DNA from: Hydnum rufescens UP504
Taxonomy: Eukaryota; Basidiomycota; Agaricomycetes; Cantharellales; Hydnaceae
Assembly: GCA_014904985.1 (NCBI GenBank)
Contig: MU128981.1
Coordinates: 147,604-211,603, forward strand
Direction: 5' to 3'
DNA length: 64,000 nt
The notes below the pieces were generated by a model. It searched no databases, was not told the DNA's origin, and saw only the letters and a list, made by a program, of their open reading frames with translations. Position numbers and translations under genes: made by a program. This document shows, piece by piece, positions 12,429 through 22,585 of the stretch. Each line of letters begins with the position of its first letter. The first letter of the stretch is position 1.

Positions 12429-12706
12429 AGCCAGCTAAGGCAAGAGTACAAGCCAAGCCATGTATCAACAAAGCAGCCAGCTAAGGCAAGAGTACCAGTC
12501 ATGTATGGACAAAGCAGCCACCTAAGGCAAGAGTACCAGCCATGTATGGACAAAGCAGCCACCTAAGGCAAGAGTACCAGCTGTGTATGGACAAAGCAGC
12601 CACCTAAGGCAAGAGTACCAGCCATGTATGGACAAAGCAGCCACCTAAGGCAAGAGTACCAGCCATGTATGGACAAAGCAGCCACCTAAGGCAAGAGTAC
12701 AAGCTG
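12429..12706 (+). repeat. 41-bp tandem repeat, about seven copies
   Basis: The start of the unit (AAAGCAGCCACCTAAGGCAA) recurs at 12470, 12511, 12552, 12593, 12634 and 12675, exactly 41 bp apart, preceded by one partial degenerate copy. Copies differ at only a few bases. No spacer sequence varies between units, so this is a minisatellite and not a CRISPR array. Confidence 0.95.
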
Positions 12707-13157
12707 GCATGCATGGGTGACAGCCTTTACTCATAAGAGATATGCTACTACAAGAGATATGTTGATGCAAGAGATATGTGAAGCTCGGTCCCAAATTATG
12801 AGGGGTACCTCATAATTAAGCCTGGTTTTGAAGGGGCGAAAATCAAATTCGAAAGAGCGAACAGTGAAACTAATTGCGGGTAGTAAATCAATGCGCGTGA
12901 GGGTGAGCCGATGACAAGGCATCGCGGTATCCCACTGTTTGGAATTGAGACGTGTTAGGACCAGTGTGCTGTGGATGTAGAGAACACGGTTAGCTAAATG
13001 CCTAATTTCGCAAGGAGTAGGTGTGAAACGCACATCAAATTTGGCCGCGTGATCTGCATTGTGAAGTTGTGTACGACACTCGTTTCCGAACCTACATTAA
13101 TATTGATCAGTGCGTTAGGATCTGATAATCTCAAGTTTGGAAAACAAACTGCAATGC

Positions 13158-14921
13158 TTACCAGCAAGCTGGAAGAGGCTTGTTTTGTGCCTCATCGTCA
13201 GTGTGCCTTGCACCAGGAACCTTGCGTTTCCCGCGAGTTGGAACTATGTTTCGTTTGATCCCAAGAGCCGAGTCAAAATCCCGAATTTGAGCATCAATAA
13301 AGTCTCTGAAATGGGTATAATACGTCTCGGCGCGGGAACCCCGCCAGAGGACAAGTCGATAGTCGCCCTTGGTGTAGTTGACGTTGACGGCCGCACCGTC
13401 GTTACCTTTGACCCGCTTCCTCGATTGATCGTGTTGTTTCAAGTCCTGATCGTGAATAAGGAGAAGCAAATCAGGTTTCAATCCAGACTTCGGATCATAT
13501 GCAGGTCCGTCGTCCAATCGCAGAACCCGCGAGGTCTTCGCATCAAGTGCGTAGGCATCCTCGCTTTTGTAACTAACGACGGGTATGGGTGAGCTGAGCT
13601 GGATAATCTTTATATCCTCCACGCGGGCGAAGCCAGGCAACGGAATTGCGGATCCTTGAGAAATCATTAACCGAAAGATCGGAGAACGATGAAATTGAGG
13701 CCACAAATCACAACTCACCATCCCAGCCATTAGTGACGCGCAATATATTCTTGTAGTCGAGTGGAAGTTGCCAGTCCAATCGCTTCTCCGCTTCAACAAT
13801 ACTCATCTCAGGGGCCGGATCACGAAGAATCCCGCCATCTGCGGCCTTGGTATCCACTTCCATTTCATTTCGGAGGGGGCGAGATCGCTGGGCAGTCCGC
13901 GAGTATTCATTCATGAGCTCGCGTGGGGATAGTCCGCCGAGTGGGATAGTGTGGCATTCTGTGGCTTGCTTCTTGAGTTCGTCAAGAATAATGCCAGGTG
14001 CTTTGTGAGCCATGACCTCGCTGACGCCAAGTAGCTGGCGAATCTTGACAACATCCGGGATATGTACGTTCCCTTTTCGCGCGCCAGAAAGGCCATCTGC
14101 TGAATTGCAAGCCTCGATGTAGATAGGGATGAAATTGCGGCACGCGGCAAAGACACAAGCATAGCCGCGTTGGATATATCCTGGGGCTTTCGCGACTTCT
14201 CGCGCGAGCTCAAAAGCAACATCATGCTTCCCGTGCTTAGAAGCGACGTCGATGGCGCAGGCTATGGCCTGAGCGCGCCGGAACGCGAGATGGGGCTTGC
14301 CCGCCGTGTCGTTGATAAATTTGCGCAAGGCATCAAGACCTTCGAGCTCGTCGCGGGCATCCGGGAACGCTTCTGCTTTGCGAGGGACGATATAGAGAAA
14401 GGCGCAACGAAGAACGTCGAGGGGATCCAGCCTAGTCTTCCACGTCGTGCGGTCGAGCGTGCCATGTCCTCGAAAGATGTCCTCGCTCCAATACCGTCTC
14501 TGGCGGAGTTCTTCCTGCAAAGAGCGATGTAAATGCCTCAGGCCCCACACATGTAAGAGGGAGGGGGACTTGCCTTCTCAAGGACGGCCTGCGGGGCTTC
14601 AATGTTCGCAAGAATTTGGTCTCGCGCCTCAGTTGGCGACGCCGCAGTGATGAACATCAGAGCGCGTTCCCGGAGGGAACGGGCAATGTTGGTTGAGCTG
14701 GCAGGTGTACCAACGAGTTCCGTCGTTGCAAGCTGAGAGATGAGGTGGATGGCTCGACGGCCATCCTGCAAAAAACCAGCACTGATGAGAAACAGGCCCA
14801 ATGCGTACGCTCTATCAAACGTGTCCTCAAGAGTATTGCTGGTGACTTGGATAGTCTTCCTAATGGCACTCTCTGCCAAAGGAGAAAGCTCTGAAGGCCT
14901 GGCCAGATTAGACCTCGACAT
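13158..14921 (-). CDS. SMI1/KNR4 (SUKH) domain protein
   Basis: SMI1/KNR4-domain proteins in fungi act in cell-wall integrity and stress signalling. Exons: 14921-14574, 14514-13719 and 13654-13158. The first 300 or so residues are helical and Ala/Leu-rich (AYALGLFLISAGFLQDGRRA, RAQAIACAIDVASKHGKHD) with no domain I can name. The SMI1 motif follows: SIVEAEKRLDWQLPLDYKNI, then LRVTNGWDG. The C-terminal part carries IPLPGFARVEDIKIIQLSSP and a low-complexity end. Exon one joins exon two through a GC-AG intron (AAG|GCAAGT, 59 bp), giving AVLEK|EELRQRRYW in frame; the second intron is GT-AG, 64 bp. The predicted stop at 13158 overlaps a possible donor (CTG|GTAAGC), so one more short exon cannot be excluded. 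The Met at 14921 is the first in-frame ATG. OXA1 ends 115 bp upstream on the same strand. Confidence 0.82.
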
Positions 14922-15035
14922 ATTTCTTTTCAAGAGCCTTGGGGCGTTGGAAATTCATCCATGTATACTGTAGTTACGGAACATTCCTAATTGAGTAGGG
15001 ATATATGTATAAATTCGTGTCAACTAGACTCCCCC

Positions 15036-16624
15036 TTAGCCCTTTGCTGCAGTTTGGGATGTCTTTTTTCGTGCATTACCCTGGGAGCCTTTCTCTAAAG
15101 CACTCAGCGTTGTCGGATGTGGGGACCCAAAGGCTCCCTGGTTTACTTCCCGCATGCTCGCCTCATGCTGTTCGCGAATAGTCTTACGGAATGCTTTGAT
15201 ACTCTCCCTGATGGTCGGCCCTTTCACATGGGCAACCTTGGAGACAGGTGGCAAACCAGCCCAGACACGAATCGAGGGAATACGGAAGACCAAAGCCTGA
15301 AGCAACATGAACGCCCCGTTTGTGGAAAAGTATATTAAAAGACCCTAGTGGAGATCAGAAGAGAGTAAATTTGGCGTCCTCGAAAGAAAAGGGACTTGCC
15401 ATACTGATGGAAGGAACGCGATAAAAGGGACAGATATAAGTGAGAGTACTCGGAAGAAGTTGTTGACATGCCCCGTGGAAGCAGTTTGAGGAGCATCTTT
15501 CTGTGAGGTCTACGAAAAACAACATATGGAGATGCGTAAGTGGATATTCGAGGACAGAGTGAGATGAGTCAAACATCTATCATTATCCACATAGCAGCGG
15601 AGCTTGCCACGGGCAAGATGTAGTACGGATCAGCAATCGTTAGATCAGGGAACCACAAGGCGCCTCCCGATGTCATGCTCTCCACGGGGATGCTGCACAT
15701 CCCTCGAATAGCGGTGAAGAAACTGATAGCGAGGGGTAGTTGTACCGCGGGACCGACCAGACTCTTGAGAGGGTGGCAGTCATTGTCTTTGAGGAGCTTC
15801 TGGGCTCGGATAGATGCCTTCTGGGCAGTTTGCATGTCTCCTGCATCCTTCGCTGCTTTTAATTGCTTTGTATGCATCTCCAACTGAGGACGAATGGCAG
15901 TCAGGCGCAACGTATTCACTTGAGCCCTCAAGAGAATGGGAAGCACAAGAAGGCGGGCAGAAAGCGCGCAAACGACAATGACTGCCCACCACGATAAGCC
16001 GGCATGTACGTGGATTTGTTCGAACAAGGATTGGAGAAGACCAGTTGGTGTCCATCTTGCGAGCCCGAGGCTTGCCAGATCACCGAGGTGGTCACCATTA
16101 GCAATCATGTCAAGAGCGACAGATTGAATCGTATCTGATGAGGCCGTCAATTCTTCTCCTGGAGGCAGCGGAATAGAGGCGGTCGAATTAGCTAGGGTAC
16201 CAGCAGATTCGACCGTCGGTTCGGGAATGGATTGTACGAGCGGGGGCATTTCAGGAGTAGACGTGGGTGTAGAAAGGGGAGGAATATTGGCACTCGGTGT
16301 AGACGAACCCCACCACCAGTAGGCGCGAGTTTCTCGTCGCCGTCGGTACAGATGTGTGACGGCGTCAGACGTACGTCGCGTATTTAAGAGTGTGGTCCGA
16401 GACCCAAGGGAAAGTGAGGATGAGAGCTTCAGGATCGCGTCAATGGTATGCTACCTACAACGAATATTCTTGTGCTCACAACGTGCAGATTTCGCACAGA
16501 AGTGTATCTACAGGATTATCGTGAGAAACGACATTAAAGAGACCCGAAAAAGTACGTACAGTGTTGGTGCACGACGCGGCAATGGCGGGGAACGAGCATG
16601 AGCGCACCCCTTGAGCGCCTGCAT
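15036..16624 (-). CDS. OXA1: mitochondrial inner-membrane insertase OXA1 (YidC/Oxa1 family)
   Basis: OXA1 inserts mitochondrially encoded and some imported proteins into the inner membrane, aided by a C-terminal ribosome-binding tail. Exons: 16624-16556, 16450-15575, 15509-15405 and 15344-15036, totalling 1359 nt for 452 residues, the normal size. The N-terminus MQALKGCAHARSPPLPRRAP is rich in Arg and lacks acidic residues, as in a matrix-targeting sequence. Family landmarks: HVHAGLSWWAVIVVCALSAR, then LLVLPILLRAQVN, the charged loop KQLKAAKDAGDMQTAQKASI, VGPAVQLPLAISFFTAIRGM, FFRVLSLISVPFIAFLPSG joined to LLIYFSTNGAFMLLQALVF, and a basic tail ending RKKTSQTAAKG. Introns are GT-AG; the donor after ...MWIMID is a weak GTTTGA. 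The first splice has alternative positions a few codons apart. Confidence 0.93.
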
Positions 16625-16946
16625 CTCACTAAATCGACTTTTTTTTTTTTGGGTCGAGGACTTGGTAATGGCACGTGATGAACAATTATGTAACATGACA
16701 ACATGTCTTTAGACGTAGTATCTCACTTGTATCGTGGTCATCGTCGGGACTCTTTTTGCCCCCTTGATGATGCAGAACTAGGTATGAGAACGACCATTTC
16801 TTGAGTGTGTATCTGACCCGGAAGTCGCGCAGTCGAGCTCCGAGCCCGACAGCGGACATTCAATGGTGCCTACGGTCGAACCGCTCTCGGAACACTGTGC
16901 TCCTCCGTAGCCATTCTGAAGTTTTTCGACCAACGATTCTATCGAA

Positions 16947-17246
16947 GTGCGTATTCTCCAACATCTCAGGAAGCTGAGAGCCGACATATTATCCGATACA
17001 GTTGGGCTTGTTTACTGCATCTTGACGGCAGTGCTTGTTGTAACCGCTGTAGTTCGACGACGGCACTCACGACACGATTTCTCTGATAGATACGGGAGAC
17101 AAGTTGGTAGGTGGGATGGATTCTATGGAGATTCTCACAGAATCTTCGGGCGACCCTTCGTCACCGCTGGATGGATCGTGATCATCGTTAGCATCGTGGT
17201 CGGTGGTCTCCAGTTGGGCCTAATTGTATTACTCTCTCGCATCTAA
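16947..17246 (+). CDS. small two-helix membrane protein, possibly the 3' exon of a longer gene
   Basis: The 99-residue frame has two clear hydrophobic segments, GLVYCILTAVLVVTAVV and FVTAGWIVIIVSIVVGGLQL, separated by a basic, aromatic loop (RRRHSRHDFSDRY). A possible first exon begins with ATG at 16702 (MSLDVVSHLYRGH) and is followed by a GTATGA donor, so the real gene may start there. The layout is loosely like the end of DUF202-type proteins, but I do not claim that family. Confidence 0.4.
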   Translation: MRILQHLRKLRADILSDTVGLVYCILTAVLVVTAVVRRRHSRHDFSDRYGRQVGRWDGFYGDSHRIFGRPFVTAGWIVIIVSIVVGGLQLGLIVLLSRI

Positions 17247-17481
17247 CGTAAGCTGGGCTTGCCTCCATGTGCTCGCAAACTCATTATAGTGTTACATAAA
17301 ATTCTGTGATTGATGGAGGCAACTTCGTTCCAAGTTTTCACCACTGAATGAGTGCACAACTATTTGTACATGTCCCTAGCTAGTAGCTGTAATTTTTTTG
17401 TGCTATTGTTAGATGTCCTAGAGGCCATGTTAAGACCCGCTGCAGGAGAGAGGTGCCAAAATAAGTAGTTTTAGTGTCTAA

Positions 17482-17601
17482 GGGCCACTTCGGAAACGCG
17501 TTTCTCAATATAAAAATGGGGCTATGTTTCTAGTCATTTCACCACTTTTATATTGAGAAACGCATTTCCTAGAAACATTTCTGGTGCAGCTGCACTGGCC
17601 C
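17482..17601. mobile_element. 120-bp MITE with TAA target duplication
   Basis: Ends are GGGCCA...TGGCCC. Inside, TTTCTCAATATAAAA and its reverse complement TTTTATATTGAGAAA form most of the arms, with AACGCG against CGCATT differing by one base. TAA flanks both sides (17479-17481 and 17602-17604). A 3-bp TNA-like duplication with short inverted ends suits a PIF/Harbinger-type non-autonomous element; that assignment is inference. Confidence 0.75.
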
Positions 17602-17604
17602 TAA

Positions 17605-19270
17605 TGCTGTGATCGGCCCTAAAAACCAGCTGTCACCACTGAATCAACAGATGTGACTAAGCCATGACCATCAACCTCCCATCTCAGCCTCCCGCCCTTC
17701 ACTCCTGGGAGAATTTCTGGGCCCAACTCTGAAACCGTCTCTGGTCCCCGGGCGTGACCCTCCATGTGAAGTGGATGAGGATTTTGAAAGACGTGGTCGA
17801 CGGAATCACCAGGGTATTTACACAATATATGTACCGTAAATATATATAGGGGTTTGGGGGTGATAGATCGCCGAGGATGACAATACGGGCTCAACTGCAA
17901 GCGCCGACAAGGCGCCGCCGCATTGTGAGCTGACGTTTGGTCAGTTGCTACCTCCGACGGTCCGTCAGTGCCTCCGGTGTGCCCCGTCGGCGCCTCCGAC
18001 ACTTGGTCGGTACCTCCGAAACTGGGGCCGATCAGACTCGGCTCCGCCAACGGAGGATGCTGGAATTTGAGATGACAACACTGCTGACTAAGTATAGCCA
18101 CGTACTGGAACAGGATCTCTGCGAGCTGTAGGTGAACCGGTACAGTATTCCATTTCCAATATTTTGAGGCCGATTATGTCGGAAGACCGGCGTTTTAATT
18201 CTTCCCCTCCCGTGGTTTCTACATGTGCGGAAATGTGGCCTCCAAATGCACTCCGGATTGACCAACAATTTATTTGTGTAATACCTAACACATACACCCC
18301 TTCCTGTACCTATTTGACCTGTTCATCGCCACTTTTCACCAGATGTTTGGTGCTTCCCTTTGACTTCGGTCTGCTCTGAATCACATTTTCACTCGGTCCC
18401 AACACCACCTGAATGGGATGTTGCGTCGATGAGAGATATCTCAAGAAAGAAGAAAAGTCTACATGGTAAGCAGCCCCAAGAGGGGGACGAATCTGGGGAT
18501 CAGAATCTGTCAATCCGCGGACTAATATCCCATGCACCGGAATTAGCTGCATTAACGTCTTGAACCTCTATACTATTTCTCAAGTCCAGGGTGCATCAGA
18601 ATGCAAGGGTATCTAATCTGTATCAGTTACCGGCAGTTTTGTTGCATTTTTAGAGTGTTCAAAGCTGACTTTACTATCCCAATCAGTGACCTTGCATGCA
18701 TGTCTCCTGGCTGTGGCCAGGATATGCGGATTTTTGTCAGATCCCCATCCTCGGAGGCCTACAAACCAGGGGATCCGGATCCGAGGATCTGGGGATCCGA
18801 TCTGCGGTGATCCGATCTGTGAGGAGTACATAATGACCAGTGTAACAATAAGCATGACCCCCTAAATGGCTGTGCCAACAAACTTGCCGATCTACACCTT
18901 GGATCTCACAGCTACATTTCACCAGGAATGTCTTACCATTCTCCTCACCAGCACCACTAGTACTCGGACATCCTTTTCTCTGTACTATCCCATTTTCATG
19001 TACTCTCTAACCTCCTGTAGATTACTATAAAAGAACGGGCTTAAACTCGCCAAATAACGAAGTCCTCTATTCTTTCCATTTTCGCCTCTATTAGAGAGAG
19101 GAGTTGTGGCTTGCCAATCCTGTGAATTTGTTCCCACCCGGCGCTCAGTACCCGGGGTGACTTATTTTAGGCTGTTACTTTCACTAGCCTGGATAGCTGA
19201 AGCTTACCGGGTAACTTTCAAGGGTCTAGAGCAGTTGTGGGGGCTGGGGCACTAGGCGCTTTTTTGGCTG
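17605..19270. other. no supported gene
   Basis: A Thr/Pro-rich open frame on the minus strand (17619-18101) comes partly from short imperfect repeats of CTCCGA..GTCGG near 17940-18040. A small patch of GGATCC/GATCCG words lies at 18768-18815. Nothing here shows splice structure or a recognisable domain. Confidence 0.4.
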
Positions 19271-19274
19271 GACC

Positions 19275-19547
19275 TTAGGAGTCAAATTCATGTATTTTGG
19301 GAGCGAATTTGAGCCAAAAATTCCGGTGTTCTAGAGGGAGATCCCGGATCGACCGGATACCGGTCCACCTAGAGCTCGCTAGGGCTCCTACTGGAAGTTC
19401 CTGTGCTTGACTTCTGATCAAAGACTCTATTGTTTGAATATATAAGGTACTCTGCCCTGATTCCTCAACCGAAGAAACCTGAAATGAGGCAGGAGGTTCT
19501 GCCAAAGTTGGATGAAGATCCCCATCAAAACAAATGACAGGGTGCAT
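19275..19547 (-). CDS. short hypothetical open frame
   Basis: A 90-codon minus-strand frame with LIRSQAQELPVGALASSRW and RDLPLEHRNFWLKFA has protein-like composition, but no start context, splice sites or family I recognise. It could be a transposon gag remnant. Low confidence. Confidence 0.2.
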   Translation of the reverse strand: MHPVICFDGDLHPTLAEPPASFQVSSVEESGQSTLYIQTIESLIRSQAQELPVGALASSRWTGIRSIRDLPLEHRNFWLKFAPKIHEFDS

Positions 19548-19549
19548 GT

Positions 19550-20299
19550 GGGATTTTTGAGGGGGCCTCGTGACGGCCAGGGAAAGCCCCTGGTGGGAGA
19601 AGACAGGGGAAGGTCAAATCAATATTTTTCAATGGAGTGGATGAAGCAAGTATCCTTCTTATACATCTCTCCTTCAATTTTTCTCTAATTCTCACCAAAC
19701 TTGGGATTCAGGGGGGGTCATTGTAACTTTATTTACATGCCAAAGCACTAATGGTTTGGATCAATATTGATGGGGGAAATTATGGAACTAGTCATTTAGC
19801 GTGAGTGAAAATCATTAAGTGGAAACCTGTATGCAGCACACGCACACGCTACTGAAATCTGGAGCAAAAGTACCCAATCAAGCCCTCTGGGAATAACCGC
19901 CTCTAATAACAAGGATCTGAATGGCAATATATTATCTTTCATTTAACTGATCATATTATTTAATTTACAGGGGTCGGCTACTGACTATCCGCACTGGGAC
20001 CAAAACGGGGAAGGGCAGTCCCTCACAATCAAAAATATACGGTAGGGTCTTTGTTTCTAAGGGCAGATATACAATGCACACGGAAAGGGATACATATTTC
20101 TTGAAATATGTGCTGAATTTGGCATAAATTACTCACTTCTCGGTCAAGCAGAACATCAAAACAACCACTTCCTACATTTCCTGCCTCAAACCTGGGGTAT
20201 CATAGAAAAAAGGGACAATGCGATCCCGACGGACGCGGAGGGATAAGCCTCGTCTATCATTAAATGGTAAGAAGCCCCCCCAGATCCTGGTGAGGGAGA
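19550..20299. other. no feature seen
   Basis: AT-rich intergenic sequence. I see no convincing open frame, repeat or RNA gene. It lies downstream of the F-box gene. Confidence 0.4.
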
Positions 20300-21783
20300 T
20301 CACATAGTCGGTACCGCGCAGTGTTGTCCCTCACATGCCGCCAGGATTTTGACATCGTCAATGTCCACACGAACGGGGAGGAGGATAGGAAACGCGCCCG
20401 GGCACCTAGACCACCGTTCGGGGATAATATTGAGCAAATACCTCACACTGTACTCAATCCCGTTGTCCGGAGCGGCATGCCGCACGAAGGATACGAATCG
20501 CAATCGGGTACTGTGGAGACCCAGCTGCTCTATGGTGCGCTGCTCACGTGCTGCGACTCGCGATAACGCTTCAAGACGAATAGGTACCATCGCACACAAA
20601 TCACGGGGTTTCGTGGGAGTGGGGTACGGAGTATCGCAAGATCCTCGACGCTGTGGACTGATATGGGTAGTGCCAAAACACGAATATTGGGTATGAATGA
20701 TACTGCTTGGATTAATGACTGTGAAAAAATATGGCACAGCTAAGCACTGTAATCATTGTTCATATTAATAAATTACATCACGTACCTTGGGAGATATTGG
20801 CCCAGAACTGGAACAGAAGTAGACCTCGCGATTGTTGTACCAACGCGTCTGGAGGTCCAAAACTTGTAAGTTTGGCAAGGTCTGACCGAGAGCCGTCAGC
20901 ATTTCCGTCATCCCCCCTTATCTCCCGACGCCTCCCCATGGTCATCCCAGGAAGTCATATCAGCGAGTTGAAGTGTGTCGGCGGGATAGACCAGCTCCCG
21001 TACTTTCGGACATACTTCAGGGACTGAATAAGTTGGACATTGGCACGTCGCGAGAAGCCCGCCGAGAGCCGTAAACGCAACGTCTCCAGATTAGGGGTCC
21101 GTCGTAATAACGATTCTACGTCTTCGAAACCATCCAGTTCTATACGTTCGAGGCAAAGGAGATGAAATTTGGGATATCGGCGAAGGCAGGCTTCAAGAGC
21201 GTGACTCATGGAGATTCCAGAGATTCTCGAGAGTGAAAATTGGGTCCAAGCAGAACGGTGGCCTGATGTGTGCGAAACTCTGATTCGCAGGGCGCGAAGG
21301 GAAGGCGTGCGGAAGAGAAGGTAGGCCAGGGTGTGGTAGAGTGTGTATTCTTGGTTGGGATGGATGGTCGAATCCGAGTCCCAAGCCCTCAGAAAGCCTG
21401 TATCCATGAAGATGTTGAGTTCACTACAAAGTTTCCGTCAGGTCACCGAGAGGGATGTGGATATCGGACAAAACTGACCGTATGATTCCCAGTAAGCGAG
21501 GAGAAACGCCTTGCAATGCACGAAGCTGACGTGCAGAATAGACCGGAACCCCTTCGTAAATGGATGGCAGAACTATATTGCGCATAGCACGCGAAATCGA
21601 TGAAAATGCGATGAGACTGGAGATGTCGACGACGTAATCATGGGTCTCATGTCGCACTGGAAGGAAGTAGGCGATTGCAAGTAAGAGTTCTGTCGGAAGG
21701 CGTGAGATCGGGGACACGATATGAACTCTTCGCCCTTGGCGAGAATGAATGCTGGACCCATAATAATTTGAGGAGTGGTTCAT
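20300..21783 (-). CDS. F-box protein with leucine-rich C-terminal half
   Basis: F-box proteins recruit substrates to SCF ubiquitin ligases. The first exon, 21783-21479, carries the F-box: SPISRLPTELLLAIAYFLP, then SLIAFSSISRAMRNIVLPSI and YEGVPVYSARQLRALQ. A 55-bp GT-AG intron (21478-21424) joins ...LLGIIR to ELNIFMDTGFLRAW in frame. The LRR-like part follows: FRTPSLRALRIRVS, LLCLERIELDGFEDVESLLR, TPNLETLRLRLS, LGQTLPNLQVLDLQTRWY, FIPNIRVLALPISV, then LSRVAAREQRTIEQLGL and STRLRFVSFVRH. Reading frames change between about 20900 and 21040, and I could not place every junction there, so the middle of the protein is tentative and a frameshift is possible. A 61-bp intron near 20600 (GTACCC...TTGAAG) explains the later change. 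Confidence 0.75.
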
Positions 21784-22585
21784 TAGGGAGAGAATGTGAG
21801 GATGAGAGAATGAGAAGTAAGCGCATCATGGGATGAAGTATTTATATGCACTACCCATGGGACGGAGGGAAGAATAAATTCAAAATGCAAGGTAAAATGC
21901 CTGACTCCAATGGACATGGTCATCCTCTTCTCTGTGTTCGCAATATATTCGATCACCCTTGTCAATTACTTACTACCTTCGCTCCCGCCGCCGAAACACG
22001 GAAATCACCTTGCATCAGCGCTGCCTGTTTGACCTTGGATTGATCCACTCTGGTACGGTGCGCCACGTGCCTTGAAAAGGAAGGAGCGACGGATGTAGCC
22101 GTTTACGTAATGGGATAGACGCCCATCTCTATTTCGACAAGGATCCGTTGAGGGCTCCATGTGAGAGGTTGATCCGCCAGGCGGATTTTACCCCCTTTAA
22201 AATCTGCGAACGCCTCGGGAAAGTGTGACCCCCTCACGGGAGGTCTCTATGGCGCCTTGATCTGCGGTTCACAGAAAATTTGGTATGTATGGTTCTGGCG
22301 CTCACGGATTCTGGGAGCAATAAGACCCACAAATAATGCAGATCACATAATATGTATTACGTTCACACAGCTTATGTAGTGCTGCATGATGGGCTATGGC
22401 AATTGCAGAAATCTGCATCCTCTGCAAAATCTAAGTTCACAATCAGCAGGGTGACAATTATTTATAATAATAATCATAATATTCTACATAACTTCCCCCT
22501 CACCCGGGGTTGCAGGTTTTCGGTTGATGGTTCGTGCGGGTTTTGGGTCGGGGGGGGGGAGGGTTTGGTTTGAGGTTCGTGCGGG
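21784..22585. other. intergenic, no gene seen
   Basis: It holds the upstream region of the F-box gene and a G-rich run near 22550. No coding or RNA feature can be supported. Confidence 0.4.

Noticed and set aside
12429..12706. Possible CRISPR array
   Set aside because: Units are contiguous with no unique spacers, and the context is eukaryotic nuclear DNA.
18768..18815. Cluster of GGATCC/GATCCG words
   Set aside because: A short simple-sequence patch; too small and imperfect to be called a repeat element or regulatory array.
21424..21478. Frameshift in the F-box gene after the first exon
   Set aside because: A 55-bp GT-AG intron (CG|GTCAGT...TTTGTAG) restores the frame exactly, so no lesion is needed.
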